Below are positions 18,545 to 28,172 of a stretch of DNA of 64,000 nucleotides, piece after piece (position 1 is the first letter of the stretch; the number at the start of each line of letters is the position of its first letter). This stretch comes from Synechococcus sp. PCC 7335 (GTDB taxonomy: Bacteria; Cyanobacteriota; Cyanobacteriia; Phormidesmidales; Phormidesmidaceae), in the NCBI RefSeq assembly GCF_000155595.1, contig NZ_DS989904.1, positions 3,461,720-3,525,719 on the forward strand, read 5' to 3'. Under the pieces are notes generated by a model. It was not told where the DNA came from. It ran no database searches and saw nothing but the letters and a program-made list of their open reading frames with translations. Position numbers and translations under genes: made by a program.

Positions 18545-18836
18545 GTAGCACCTCCCTCAACTGCGCCAACCTACGTTCACCACAGCAATATCTTCGTGAG
18601 GATCTAGCAACGTCAACTCTATATATCATCTGTAGATACCCTTCTCATTACTCTTGACTCAGAGAAGTTTCAGAATGTGACGCCCCGAAAGACTTTTTGA
18701 AAAGAATTGATATTCTAAGCCTACAGTTGCAAGGACAGTTGCTGCTTGTCCAGGTTAGACAAGTATTTGAGCTGCAACTTCGAACCCTCACTTAAATTGT
18801 TCTTTTCACTTTTTCTTTCCTAGAGAGTCCAAACAT

Positions 18837-20228
18837 ATGCGATCGCGCCTTTCAATTTTCTTCGGAACTTGCCTGCTAGTATCGCTGATATCGTTCGGTC
18901 TTATGGTTCAGGCAGGCTCTACTCAAGAGTCCTCAGCTAGTCAGCCATCAAGTGGTGTCCTCTTCGAAAACGTTCGCATCTTTGACGGCGTGTCTGATCA
19001 GTTATCTGATCCGTCCAACGTTTTAGTGATCAATAACCAAATTCAGACGATTTCAACCGCAGCAATTCCGGTTACCGCACAGGAGAATACGGTTCGCATC
19101 GAGGGTACTGGGCGAGTGCTGATGCCAGGACTGATCGATGCTCATACTCATCTGTTTATGGAAACCTTGTCCCCCCAGAAGCTAGAGGAGGCTGCAACAT
19201 CGACACCGGAAGTCCTCTTTCAGCAAGCTCGGGAGAATGCCACCAACATGCTGTTACGTGGGTTTACCAGTGCTCGCGATATGGCAGGGCCGGTGTTTGC
19301 CCTTAAAGATGCTATTGACCGGGGCGACGTAGTTGGCCCTCGCATTTGGCCCTCAGGGGCGATGATTTCGCAAACGGCGGGCCATGGCGATTTTCGGCAA
19401 TTGAATGAGATACCCCGAACCCCCACTACCGAACTCAGTCTAGCCGAGCAGGCTGGTGTCGGAGCGATCGCAGACGGCGTTCCTGAAGTTCTTCGAAGTG
19501 TCCGCGAGCAGTTGATGAAAGGAGCCAGCCAGGTCAAGCTAGCCGCCGGGGGCGGGGTTGCTTCGGATTATGACCCCATCGACGTTACCCAATACACTGA
19601 GGAAGAACTCAGCGCAGCAGTAGAGGCAGCTAAAGACTGGAACACCTACGTTGCCGTTCACGCCTATACTCCCAGAGCAATTCAGAAGGCCATTCGAGCA
19701 GGGGTTCAGTCCATCGAACATGGTCAGCTGATAGACGAGGAAACGGCTCAAATGATGGCGGAAAACGGCACCTGGCTCAGCATTCAACCGTTTCTTGACG
19801 ACGAGGATGCGAATCCTTACCCAGAAGGGTCTGCCAATCGGGTTAGTCAATTACGGGTGGCCCAAGGAACTGATAATGCCTACAATCTAGCCAAAAAATA
19901 TCAGCTCAAAACCGCTTGGGGCACCGATACATTGTTCAACCCGGAGGGATCTGTCCGGCAGGGAGCAAAGCTAGCCAAACTAGTGCGCTGGTATACCCCG
20001 ACTGAAGTCCTCCGGATGGGCACCAGCACCAACGCCGAACTGCTGGCGCTATCTGGTCCCCGCAATCCCTATCCCGGCACCCTTGGGATAGTGGCAGAAG
20101 GCGCCCTAGCAGATCTACTACTAGTAAACGGCAATCCCCTAGAGAACATAGACTTAATTGCCGATCCAAACAATAACTTCCTCGTCATTATGAAAGACGG
20201 TGAAATTTACCAGAATCGACTGAGCTGA
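18837..20228 (+). CDS. Exported amidohydrolase (imidazolonepropionase-like)
   Basis: Amidohydrolase-superfamily metal enzyme, 463 residues, with an N-terminal signal peptide (residues 1-27). The metal-site residues are visible: HTH in DAHTHLFME (H103, H105), Lys234 in QVKLAAGGG, H275 in VAVHAYT, H295 in SIEHGQ and Asp364 in WGTDTLF. This pattern matches the exported Xaa-Pro/Xaa-Arg dipeptidase and imidazolonepropionase-related group. The ATG at 18837 is preceded by AGAGAG. A 292-bp spacer separates it from the barrel gene; the DUF1400 hydrolase follows 178 bp later. The substrate is likely a small peptide or cyclic amide, by family only. Confidence 0.88.
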   Translation: MRSRLSIFFGTCLLVSLISFGLMVQAGSTQESSASQPSSGVLFENVRIFDGVSDQLSDPSNVLVINNQIQTISTAAIPVTAQENTVRIEGTGRVLMPGLIDAHTHLFMETLSPQKLEEAATSTPEVLFQQARENATNMLLRGFTSARDMAGPVFALKDAIDRGDVVGPRIWPSGAMISQTAGHGDFRQLNEIPRTPTTELSLAEQAGVGAIADGVPEVLRSVREQLMKGASQVKLAAGGGVASDYDPIDVTQYTEEELSAAVEAAKDWNTYVAVHAYTPRAIQKAIRAGVQSIEHGQLIDEETAQMMAENGTWLSIQPFLDDEDANPYPEGSANRVSQLRVAQGTDNAYNLAKKYQLKTAWGTDTLFNPEGSVRQGAKLAKLVRWYTPTEVLRMGTSTNAELLALSGPRNPYPGTLGIVAEGALADLLLVNGNPLENIDLIADPNNNFLVIMKDGEIYQNRLS

Positions 20229-20298
20229 TTACAGCCATGACCTCCAGGTTTCTAGCCGAACCCGGCCCAGCCATACATACCGCAATATCCTTGCCAGA

Positions 20299-20346
20299 GA
20301 TGACTTGAGAAGAACCCGTCACGATGACTTGAGAAGAACCCATCAC
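20299..20346. repeat. 24-bp tandem direct repeat upstream of the DUF1400 hydrolase
   Basis: Two adjacent copies, 20299-20322 and 20323-20346, differing by one base (CCCGTCAC versus CCCATCAC at the end of each unit). It starts 71 bp after the amidohydrolase stop and ends 60 bp before the next start codon. Confidence 0.88.
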
Positions 20347-20405
20347 ACTGAAGCCTGTTGGCATCATAAAATGCCGTAAGCAAATCCAGAAATCTAGTAA
20401 ATATT

Positions 20406-22106
20406 GTGGTGTCGCTATCCCTTGCCATTGTTTTTTCCCAGTTTCGGGCTCGTTTATCCCTAGATGCGCGGTTCAATCCTAGCCTCCTGGTAACTTCTTT
20501 GATCGCCGCTGTGATTGGGACGACCAGACCAGGGTTGGCAGCAGAAACCGTCTCGATTGAATATGGCCGCTTCAGCCGGTCAATTTCAACAACCTCGCTT
20601 GAGCACTATGCTGCAACTGGTGAAGCTGAAGACACTTTGAAGGGTCTGGTCAATCGGCTAAGTCCTGAGCAGCAGCGAGGGTTGCAAGATGCGCTTCAGG
20701 CCCGTCGTAGCGTTGATGTTGTGCAACTATCTCAGTGGCTCTACACACCGATGGGAGAACAGATGCTCTTCTTTGCCGGCAGCTTGGTGAAGACAAGAGC
20801 GTTGCAAAATGGCCAGCAGGCACTACGGGGGGCATTGATTACGGCGGCGTCTGACGGTGAAATTTCACTACTGACCGTGATTCGGGCTTTTCCCACCAAA
20901 ATGGTGCGGATCGATCTGCAGCGGGCGATCGCTGCCTACCGAGATATCATCGCTGAAGCCGACAACACACTGGCCGTTTTAGATGCTGTGGCTCAACAAT
21001 CTGCCACCGCCACCAAACTTTCTTCCTTTGATCTGACCACCTTGCCAGACGTCACTCAATCCGGGCCTTACGCTACCCGGCAGATTCCTTTAACGATTGA
21101 AGACCCTGAGCGTAACCGCACCTACCCAGCCGAGATGTTTATTCCCGAAACGTTACAGGCAAGCCGGTTTCAGCGCCCCGTTGCTGTGCTTTCTCATGGG
21201 CTTGGTGATACCCGCACTAATTTCTTCGACATCGGTGAACACCTCGCCTCTCATGGAATTGTGGCGGTTATACCGGAGCATATTGGCAGTAACTTGGCGC
21301 AAAAGGAAGCGATGCTGAAGGGGTTGTCGAATGAAACCTTCAAGGCTCGCGAATTTATCGATCGGCCCCTGGATATCACCTTTTTGCTAGATGAACTAGA
21401 GCGTACTAACGAAACGCACTATTGGGGCAAACTGGATCTCGATCAAGTAGCGGTCATGGGTCATTCCTTTGGTGGCTACACTGCCCTGGCACTAGCGGGA
21501 GCGACTATTGATTTTGACTGGCTGCAACGAGAGTGTGTTCCTGAGAACAACCCAGTGTTGGATGCGGCGGAGTTATTGCAATGCCGTGCCCTAGAGCTGA
21601 TCCCTGATGATGCTGTAATAGAAACACTTTCCCAGACCGGGGTAAGAGATCCTCGCGTCCAGCTAGTGCTCACCTTTGCTCCTGTTTCTCAGCTGTTCGG
21701 TCAGTCGGGCATTAGCCAGATCCAAATCCCCACCATGTTCATGGGAGGAGTCTTCGACATCATTGCACCAGCAGTACCAGAGCAACTGTCGGCGTTTAGT
21801 TGGCTGACCACTCCCGACAAATACCTTTATCTGGGGGAAGGGTCATCCCATACCCCAGAACTGACCCGACTCACCGACCAAGTTTTCGATCTTGGTCGCG
21901 ATATCGAACAGGGAATTGAAGGCGCCTTAGCGCTCAATCGCAACTTGATCAAGGGGCTATGCGTTGCCTTTGTTAACGTGCATCTCGTATCTGATGGTAC
22001 CTACGAGCCGTTTTTACACCCGGCTTATGTTGAAGCCGTCAGCCAACCACCCTTTAATCGGCACCTGGTGCGAGAGATACCCGACAGCTTACAGGAACTC
22101 CTGTAG
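20406..22106 (+). CDS. DUF1400 alpha/beta hydrolase
   Basis: 566 residues. The N-terminus is a long signal-type segment (cleavage around PGLAAET, residue 47), then a DUF1400 domain (about 48-200; SRSISTTSLEHYAATGE) characteristic of cyanobacterial lipase/acetylhydrolase-like proteins. The catalytic domain has SHGLGDTRTNF (263-273) at the oxyanion hole, nucleophile Ser354 in VMGHSFGGYTA, a probable acid in GGVFDIIAP and a His in GEGSSHTPEL. Two consecutive GTG codons at 20406 and 20409 could start translation. Similar proteins are annotated as platelet-activating-factor-acetylhydrolase-like; the substrate is unproven. A TolC-type remnant follows. Confidence 0.87.
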   Translation: MVSLSLAIVFSQFRARLSLDARFNPSLLVTSLIAAVIGTTRPGLAAETVSIEYGRFSRSISTTSLEHYAATGEAEDTLKGLVNRLSPEQQRGLQDALQARRSVDVVQLSQWLYTPMGEQMLFFAGSLVKTRALQNGQQALRGALITAASDGEISLLTVIRAFPTKMVRIDLQRAIAAYRDIIAEADNTLAVLDAVAQQSATATKLSSFDLTTLPDVTQSGPYATRQIPLTIEDPERNRTYPAEMFIPETLQASRFQRPVAVLSHGLGDTRTNFFDIGEHLASHGIVAVIPEHIGSNLAQKEAMLKGLSNETFKAREFIDRPLDITFLLDELERTNETHYWGKLDLDQVAVMGHSFGGYTALALAGATIDFDWLQRECVPENNPVLDAAELLQCRALELIPDDAVIETLSQTGVRDPRVQLVLTFAPVSQLFGQSGISQIQIPTMFMGGVFDIIAPAVPEQLSAFSWLTTPDKYLYLGEGSSHTPELTRLTDQVFDLGRDIEQGIEGALALNRNLIKGLCVAFVNVHLVSDGTYEPFLHPAYVEAVSQPPFNRHLVREIPDSLQELL

Positions 22107-22187
22107 CATACAAAAGCCCTAGCTTAATTGTCTCATTATTAACTATCGTTATAAAACACTAGTGCAGTATGCGTACCCTACATCGTT

Positions 22188-22433
22188 TGATGGCCGCTTG
22201 GAGTCTTTGGTGCCGCCAACATTCAAACCGCTGCGGATAATCTTTCCGCAGCCTAAGAGGTTTTGCGACAATCGCGTTTGGGCTTCGTAGCGGACGTCGC
22301 GACCCAGTTAGAAGTCACAACCGCCCAAACCAATCTGACCCAGTTAAAAACCAACTTACTTTTCAGCATTTTAGACTACAACCAAGCGTTGGCAATTCTA
22401 CAACGCTCAATCAACCCACCCGCCTCTCCATGA
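22188..22433 (+). pseudogene. Remnant of a TolC-type outer membrane efflux protein
   Basis: One reading frame from about 22191 to the TGA at 22431-22433 encodes the C-terminal end of an outer-membrane efflux (TolC/OEP) protein. The characteristic segments are AANIQTAADNLSAA, then a stop codon TAA at 22254-22256, then EVLRQSRLGF, TTAQTNLTQLKTN and LFSILDYNQALAILQRSI. Functional OEPs end in this pattern (ESLRLARLRFxxG, AQTDLTQAE, LDYNxALAxLQRA). No upstream domain survives; an in-frame stop lies at 22188 and the preceding gene is unrelated. The fragment ends 20 bp before the MscS gene, so a larger efflux gene was probably deleted here. Confidence 0.8.
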
Positions 22434-22453
22434 TTTGAGCTGAAATTCCGACC

Positions 22454-24241
22454 ATGCCTAAACTCTTTTCAGGTCATATTTCACTGATGAAACGATTGCG
22501 GTTCGTTTTCCTGAGTTTGTTGACCATGATATTGCTGATGTCATCGTCTGGCTCTGCCGTTGGTCAGGTAGGCGATGTTTCCTCTCCCTCAGACATTTTC
22601 CAGGAGATGACTGTCGACATCCAGTTGCGCTATGCGGCGCGGTCTGTACTTTTTCCTGAAACTCGGCGTAGTGGTCAGGTAGGCGACCTCGCCTATGGTT
22701 CAGTGCAATTGGATGGCCGTAATCTTTTTGATATTGCGGCTCCCAGCCCGATCGCTGACGGGCTAGAACCACGAGGGGCAAATCCGGTGAATGTACGGAT
22801 TAAGCGCGTTGAAAACCGACTTAAGACCTTTCTGCGGGAGCATTTGCATACTCGAAGGGATCTCGAAAGCTTAAGTGTTGCCGTCACCCAGTCGAATACC
22901 CTTTACGTTGTTCAGGCCAGCACAGCAGCTATGGCAGATCCAGTGACTCTAGCGACAGTCACGGACGACGATACCGAAATTTATGGCACTACCACGCCAG
23001 AGGTAGGAGGCTACTTTGCCAAGCAGATTCAGCAGGGTCTATCGCGGGCCTATCGCGAAAGAGAGATCAGCTATATCCAAAAAGTTGTAGCTTGGGCAGG
23101 GGTGTTTTGGCTCCTCGCTGGTCTACTAAGTTTTTTACTGTGGCGGTTGAGTCAGCGGACCCAACGGCGGCAGTGGCAACTGCGAGAGGAACTAAGATCG
23201 CTATCGTCTGACTTAACTCCTGCCGGCCATGTCGATACCCCTCTCGAAGAAGCTGAGCGGGCAGACCATCTCAGAACCACTGCGTATTCCCTCAAGCGTC
23301 GGTTAAATCGCCAGAGAATTCATTTGCAAGGATTGATGCTAGCTCAAGGCTTGCTCTGGCTGCTCACCGTTAGCTTTTGCCTACGACTGTTTCCTCAAAC
23401 CCGCACAGTGGGTCTGCTGTTTCTGAATCGCCCAATTGCTGTCGCGTTCACCTGGGGGAGCATCATACTGATTTGGCAGGCTAATCTGTACGTTACCGAA
23501 CGTCTGGTGTTTTTCTTTCTGCAACATGATGAGACCATTTCATCTAGGAAACAAGAGCGTTTGCAAAAACGTCTGCCAACCCTGGCCGATACGCTAAAAG
23601 GCTTCGTGCAAGCCATTCTAATCATCATCGGCATGATCCTATCCGCCCTGTTTATCTTCGGATTCTCCGGGTTTCAGTTGTTTGCCAGCGCTGGGGTGGT
23701 CGGGGTGGCCGCTTCCATTGTTTTTCAATCGGCTCTACAGGACATCATCAGTGGCGCGATGCTACTGTGGCATGATGCTTATGCCATTGGTGACGTCATT
23801 ACCGTCGGGGACAGCTCTGGCAAAGTAGAAGCTATCACCCTGCTTATGACTCAACTACGGAGCGCTGCTGGCGAACTCATCAGCTTGCGTAACGGCACCA
23901 TTGATAACGTTAAGAATCTAACTAAGGAATGGTCCCGCCTAAATGTAGCCGTTGATGTGGCCTTGAACACCGACACCGATAAGGCCCTGCACCTAATGGG
24001 GGAGATATTTGCAGCGATGGCCGCAGAGTCGGAATGGCGAACGTCCATTTTAGAAGAGCCCGATATTCTGGCCGTCGATCGCCTAGCCTATAGTGGAGTG
24101 ACGCTCATCATTCGAGCTAAAACTGCCCCAATGCAGCAGTGGAGCGTCACGCGAGAATACCTGCGGCGATTAAAGCAATCTCTTGATGAAGCTGGCATTG
24201 AATTTGGTGTTCCCCAACAAACTATCAAGGTACAGACGTGA
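22454..24241 (+). CDS. MscS-family mechanosensitive channel with periplasmic N-terminal domain
   Basis: 595 residues. ATGs at 22454 and 22487 both fit; the second starts directly at the signal peptide (MKRLRFVFLSLLTM). A periplasmic region of about 180 residues is followed by membrane helices near 210-230, 295-315, 325-345 and 385-430. The MscS core includes the pore-helix-like GVVGVAASIVFQSALQDIIS and the beta domain YAIGDVITVGDSSGKVEAI, then an alpha/beta C-terminal domain (LNVAVDVALNTDTDKAL). It is an ion channel opened by membrane tension, protecting against osmotic downshock. It sits right after the TolC fragment; a second MscS relative with a cyclic nucleotide domain is at 57657. Confidence 0.9.
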   Translation: MPKLFSGHISLMKRLRFVFLSLLTMILLMSSSGSAVGQVGDVSSPSDIFQEMTVDIQLRYAARSVLFPETRRSGQVGDLAYGSVQLDGRNLFDIAAPSPIADGLEPRGANPVNVRIKRVENRLKTFLREHLHTRRDLESLSVAVTQSNTLYVVQASTAAMADPVTLATVTDDDTEIYGTTTPEVGGYFAKQIQQGLSRAYREREISYIQKVVAWAGVFWLLAGLLSFLLWRLSQRTQRRQWQLREELRSLSSDLTPAGHVDTPLEEAERADHLRTTAYSLKRRLNRQRIHLQGLMLAQGLLWLLTVSFCLRLFPQTRTVGLLFLNRPIAVAFTWGSIILIWQANLYVTERLVFFFLQHDETISSRKQERLQKRLPTLADTLKGFVQAILIIIGMILSALFIFGFSGFQLFASAGVVGVAASIVFQSALQDIISGAMLLWHDAYAIGDVITVGDSSGKVEAITLLMTQLRSAAGELISLRNGTIDNVKNLTKEWSRLNVAVDVALNTDTDKALHLMGEIFAAMAAESEWRTSILEEPDILAVDRLAYSGVTLIIRAKTAPMQQWSVTREYLRRLKQSLDEAGIEFGVPQQTIKVQT

Positions 24242-24323
24242 CAAACTTAGGCGGTGAGATTCTAAAATCGCTTTGTAGCCCTTCCAGCTAGATTTTAGGC
24301 TTGATCGAAGCATTGAGTGATCG

Positions 24324-24353
24324 CCTTTAGCATCGTAAACATGTCGCTAAAGG
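24324..24353. terminator. Weak hairpin between convergent genes
   Basis: Inverted repeat CCTTTAGC (24324-24331) / GCTAAAGG (24346-24353) with a 14-nt loop, in the 150-bp spacer between the convergent MscS and hydrolase genes. There is no T run; function as a bidirectional end is a guess. Confidence 0.25.
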
Positions 24354-24391
24354 TAACGAGTAAGGCGGCTTCGACACATGCTTACAATTAC

Positions 24392-25273
24392 CTACGACAG
24401 GAAATTAACGATATGCCTCGCTGTCACTTTAGCCTGTTCCAAATGGGGTACATGGCCACAGTTCTCTATCCAGATTAGCTTACCCTTGCTCAAGGACTGC
24501 TCAAACCGGGTGGCATCCTTAGTCCCTAAAATCTGATCTTGTCTACCCCACAGCACCAAAGTCTCCTGACTAACCAGCGTGATCTTATCTTTCAAAAAGT
24601 TGTAGCCACCACTTTTTGTGAAAGAGATCAGTCCCTTTGCCCAGTTCGGCATCTGCACATGCAAAGACGCACAAATCTCAGCATCTGGCGTCACAAAAGA
24701 TTTGTCGTAGTAAGCCCTTTCACTGATCTTTCGTCGCACCCACACGCTACGTAAAAAATCTGTTGCCCACTTGTCTAAAGGCGGCACCATCAGCCTCCCT
24801 GGCCCCGAAGATGTTGCAAACCCAACAGCATCAATCAGTACCAACTTCGTGACCTTTTCTGGATAGCTAGTGGCAAAATCAATTGCCACCCCACCCCCCA
24901 TAGAAGCGCCAACTAGAACAATTGGCTCTTTAACCACCTGCTCGCAAAACGCCTTCAAGTGCTGTTTGACCAAAGCTGGATTCACGCTTTCTAGAGCAGT
25001 GCGATCGCAAAACCCAAACCCTGCCAAATCCATCGCATACACCCGATAAGACTTCGCTAGCAAAGGCATTAGTCGGCGAAACTCCAACAGCGAACTATCA
25101 AACCCAGGCAACAGCACTACGGGTAGCCCCGCTCCCTGACAAACATAGCTGGTAGCCAGCGAACCAGCGGCCACCGACGCCTCTGGCATCGCCACTTGCA
25201 CCCACTGAATCTGCGGCGCGATCACTACCGAAGTCTCTTCCGTCAGCCCTGCTACCGCTTCAGGCAATCTCAT
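24392..25273 (-). CDS. Alpha/beta hydrolase downstream of ictB
   Basis: Soluble alpha/beta hydrolase, 293 residues. Oxyanion-hole segment LLPGFDSSLLEFRRL (54-68), nucleophile Ser124 in VLVGASMGGG, a probable acid in LWGRQDQIL and catalytic His in ENCGHVPHLE. It resembles the haloperoxidase/2-hydroxymuconate-hydrolase-like group abundant in cyanobacteria. It begins only 25 bp after the ictB stop codon on the same strand, so the two are likely co-transcribed. No substrate can be predicted. Confidence 0.88.
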   Translation of the reverse strand: MRLPEAVAGLTEETSVVIAPQIQWVQVAMPEASVAAGSLATSYVCQGAGLPVVLLPGFDSSLLEFRRLMPLLAKSYRVYAMDLAGFGFCDRTALESVNPALVKQHLKAFCEQVVKEPIVLVGASMGGGVAIDFATSYPEKVTKLVLIDAVGFATSSGPGRLMVPPLDKWATDFLRSVWVRRKISERAYYDKSFVTPDAEICASLHVQMPNWAKGLISFTKSGGYNFLKDKITLVSQETLVLWGRQDQILGTKDATRFEQSLSKGKLIWIENCGHVPHLEQAKVTARHIVNFLS

Positions 25274-25298
25274 CTACGTGATTTCTCCTTTTTCCCTT

Positions 25299-26741
25299 TC
25301 ATTCTCTTTCATCCGTTCGCTGAGACATCTCGATACTAGGAAGCATCTTTCTCTTTCTAGCTTCCACATAAAAACTTGCCACTATTCCTAGTAGCAACCA
25401 CCACAATGTACTAATCTGCGGTCGATACCATACCGTATCAAACGCCCCTTGGACGAGCAAACCGACCATCGAGGCGATCGCGCCAATTAGCCAATAGCCC
25501 TCTTTCTCCAGATTTTGACGCAATTGTCTCAAATGCGACCATCCCTGCTGAAAAGCCAATACCAGCATCCACAACAGGGCTAGTCCAGCCACAACACCGC
25601 CTTCCACCAGCGTCTCAAAATAAATTGAATACGCGCTCAGCGCCGTATAGCCCGTCCGCTGATACAAAGGATAAACCTGATTAAACGCCTCATTTCCTGG
25701 CCCTATACCAACAACTGGCCTAGCTTGAATCATCTCAAACACAGCTGCGTACACATTCAGCCGGAAATTGTTGCTGCTATCACTGCGCATCGCAAAAATA
25801 CTCATCACCCGTTCGCGCACTGGGGGCACCATCACCACTGCTGCCGCTACCATCACCATTGAACCGACCAACAACAAGGGTAGTGCCCATCGCCGCCAGA
25901 AGGGAGAAAATAAGGACTTTCCCCAAAAAATAAGTAACAGTATCATCACAAACGCCATCGCCAAAAAGCCTAACCAGCCACCCCGACTCAGCGTCAACAC
26001 CAGACAACCGCTACTGACCACCGTCACCACCGCGGCTAGTAGCTTTGGCAGCCAACGCTTCCATGCGAACACCGCCATCGCTCCAAAGCCGACCGCGGGC
26101 ATCAAATACCCCGCCAGTAAATTTGGATTCCTCAGATAGCTATAGACCCGGGTTGCCCCTGACAGGTTTGACTCAGGATCGACCCAAGTCGCTAGTGCCT
26201 CTGCCCCAAAGAACCACTGCCTTAGGCCATAGACAGAAACAATCGTTGCCGTTGCAAGATAGACCAGAATTATTCCAGATCGCAGTTCCTTGATCCGCAA
26301 TATTCGAGCCGTCAGCATAAATAGCAGCACATTCAGCGTCAGCTTGATCAATCCTGATAGCGCCGCCATCTTCACTGGCGAGAGTGCAGTTGCTAGCACC
26401 ATCGCCCCCCAGTAAGCCACCACCCCAATATGTAAAGGTGTCAGCCACCCCTCCGCCTGGTCACTCACTGTCAACAGGAACCATAACCCAGCCGATGCTA
26501 GCAAAAGCCAGCCAATTAGCGTAGTTGATACGTAGGGAGCCAGTGCGATTAGGGCTGCGACGAACACCCAGGCAATACCATCTCCCCAAGCGAGTAGCCA
26601 GCTACCCTGCCGCCAGTTCCGCAAAGGAGAAAGCAAGCGATGCAAGAGGCTCACCTCCCGCCACTGATGGAGTGAAAATCGCTCCAACTTTACCCCTTCA
26701 GCAATCGGGCGAGCAGCACGTAAAAGATCAATGCCAAACAT
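25299..26741 (-). CDS. ictB: IctB/O-antigen-ligase-family membrane protein
   Basis: Polytopic inner-membrane protein, 480 residues with 10-12 hydrophobic helices. The sequence follows cyanobacterial IctB closely: SLLHRLLSPLRNWRQGS near the N-terminus, ATWVDPESNLSGATRVYSYL, RNPNLLAGYLMP, LTLSRGGWLGF and SSNNFRLNVYAAVFEMIQ. IctB was named as a putative inorganic-carbon transporter but belongs to the Wzy/O-antigen ligase superfamily, and its real activity is unsettled. It is the first gene of a pair with an alpha/beta hydrolase. The divergent 273-bp region to the glutamate-cysteine-ligase-like gene should hold its promoter. Confidence 0.9.
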   Translation of the reverse strand: MFGIDLLRAARPIAEGVKLERFSLHQWREVSLLHRLLSPLRNWRQGSWLLAWGDGIAWVFVAALIALAPYVSTTLIGWLLLASAGLWFLLTVSDQAEGWLTPLHIGVVAYWGAMVLATALSPVKMAALSGLIKLTLNVLLFMLTARILRIKELRSGIILVYLATATIVSVYGLRQWFFGAEALATWVDPESNLSGATRVYSYLRNPNLLAGYLMPAVGFGAMAVFAWKRWLPKLLAAVVTVVSSGCLVLTLSRGGWLGFLAMAFVMILLLIFWGKSLFSPFWRRWALPLLLVGSMVMVAAAVVMVPPVRERVMSIFAMRSDSSNNFRLNVYAAVFEMIQARPVVGIGPGNEAFNQVYPLYQRTGYTALSAYSIYFETLVEGGVVAGLALLWMLVLAFQQGWSHLRQLRQNLEKEGYWLIGAIASMVGLLVQGAFDTVWYRPQISTLWWLLLGIVASFYVEARKRKMLPSIEMSQRTDERE

Positions 26742-27014
26742 ACGAACACCAAAGCAGATGATTCAAGGCCCGTGTATCGTATCAAAGTCTTGAGTGCTTC
26801 GTCCTATCAGGTGGCTATCAAGCTCCAAGCGCGCATCACGGCTATGGCTGACAAAAGCGGACCATACCCACCTAAACCCATCAAATCCCAGCAGCAAAGC
26901 CTGACACCTCGTAAGGCAGCCTAATCACCAAGTCTAGCGGCTATGACAGATTTAAAAGCCCGTTTCTGTTTAGTGTTAACACGGTAAAATTAGACCCTAT
27001 CACCATCAGGCGCC

Positions 27015-28163
27015 ATGGGTTTCAATATCAAACAATTCAAGTTCGGTATAGAACACGAGGTTGCGTTTGTTCGCTCTGACGGAGAGTTCGCCGACTTCTC
27101 AAATACAACATTTACCGAGTTTGATCAGATTGTTTCTAGACTGCCTCAGTACGATCAAGATTATCCTCAGCTCCGGGTAGGCGATGCAGGCATCAAGCTC
27201 AAGCGCTGGTACATAGAAGGGTTTGAACGTTTTGATGAAAGGGGTGAAGTGATAGACTGTCCGCCAAAAGGAATTGAGATTCGTACGACAGTACATGACA
27301 GCATCGACGAAACGCTTGCGGAGCTGATAGAAAGCTTTGAGCGACTGCGAATCGAAGCCAAGAAATCCGGGTTTTCGCCTGCGCTAATCAGTTTTCATCC
27401 CCATCGATCCCAATTCATCCCGATTCCCCCGCTAAATAATTACGAGCAGCAGCGTCGTCAGAAATCGCCAGAGATGCAAACTGCACATATTCCTATGCTG
27501 ACTCAGGGGCCTGATTTGAACCTATCTGCAGAGGGACTATCGCCGACGCAGCTAATTGATATCGGTCGCAAGCTGACATATTACAGCCCGTTTATCATCC
27601 CTTTTAGCTACAGCTCTCCCTTTTATCAGGGTAGGGAGTGGTCAGGGCTCTCAGCTCGCACGTTTTATCGGACCGGGGCGCGACCGGCGGCCATGGTATT
27701 TGTCGAACAGGCAACAGATTTAATCGACTCGACGCCATCGCTGACTCAGATTGCTAGAATTCCAGCAGAGGTAGGCCGGATCGAGTTCAAAGCCTTCGAT
27801 AGCTGTGGTGATTTTGAGCTATACGGCAGCTTGCTCGCTTTGCTAAAAGGATTAGTGCTAGACCAGAGCTTGCAGGGAAGAGCCACTATACCAGAGGCCA
27901 AGCAGCACCAGCATTCGGCTCGATTTGGATTCGCTGACGAGACTATCTATAACCAGGCGCAGGCAATACTAGCGGCAGTTAGCCAGGTAGAATTAGAGGC
28001 CGAGGAGCACGATCGCCTTACCAAACTACAAGAAAGGCTCACCCAGCGACGTAGCCCTGCCAATGGGATGATTGAGGCATATCGTCAGGGTGAATCGATT
28101 GTCAATATCCTGCAGCGAGGCTACCCCCAACTAGACCAGCAAAAGCTGGCGATCGCGACGTGA
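27015..28163 (+). CDS. Glutamate-cysteine-ligase-like protein (GCS2-type fold)
   Basis: 382 residues. The N-terminal FGIEHEVAF (10-18) matches the GIE(x)E metal/ATP site start of carboxylate-amine ligases, and KGIEIRTTV and RIEFKAFDSCGDFELYG look like the later Glu-rich strands of that fold. It differs from the standard cyanobacterial GshA, whose N-terminus is distinct, so it is probably a ligase joining an amine to a carboxylate of unknown substrate rather than the glutathione enzyme. It is translated from the ATG at 27015 and followed after 9 bp by a DUF6714-like gene, a clear two-gene operon. Family assignment good; function open. Confidence 0.72.
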   Translation: MGFNIKQFKFGIEHEVAFVRSDGEFADFSNTTFTEFDQIVSRLPQYDQDYPQLRVGDAGIKLKRWYIEGFERFDERGEVIDCPPKGIEIRTTVHDSIDETLAELIESFERLRIEAKKSGFSPALISFHPHRSQFIPIPPLNNYEQQRRQKSPEMQTAHIPMLTQGPDLNLSAEGLSPTQLIDIGRKLTYYSPFIIPFSYSSPFYQGREWSGLSARTFYRTGARPAAMVFVEQATDLIDSTPSLTQIARIPAEVGRIEFKAFDSCGDFELYGSLLALLKGLVLDQSLQGRATIPEAKQHQHSARFGFADETIYNQAQAILAAVSQVELEAEEHDRLTKLQERLTQRRSPANGMIEAYRQGESIVNILQRGYPQLDQQKLAIAT

Positions 28164-28172
28164 TGGTCAATC

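Noticed and set aside
18837-24241. Possible horizontally acquired island
   Set aside because: The hydrolases look slightly richer in G+C, but HIP1 sites and codon style match the neighbours and there are no mobile genes or tRNA ends; composition statistics were not computed.
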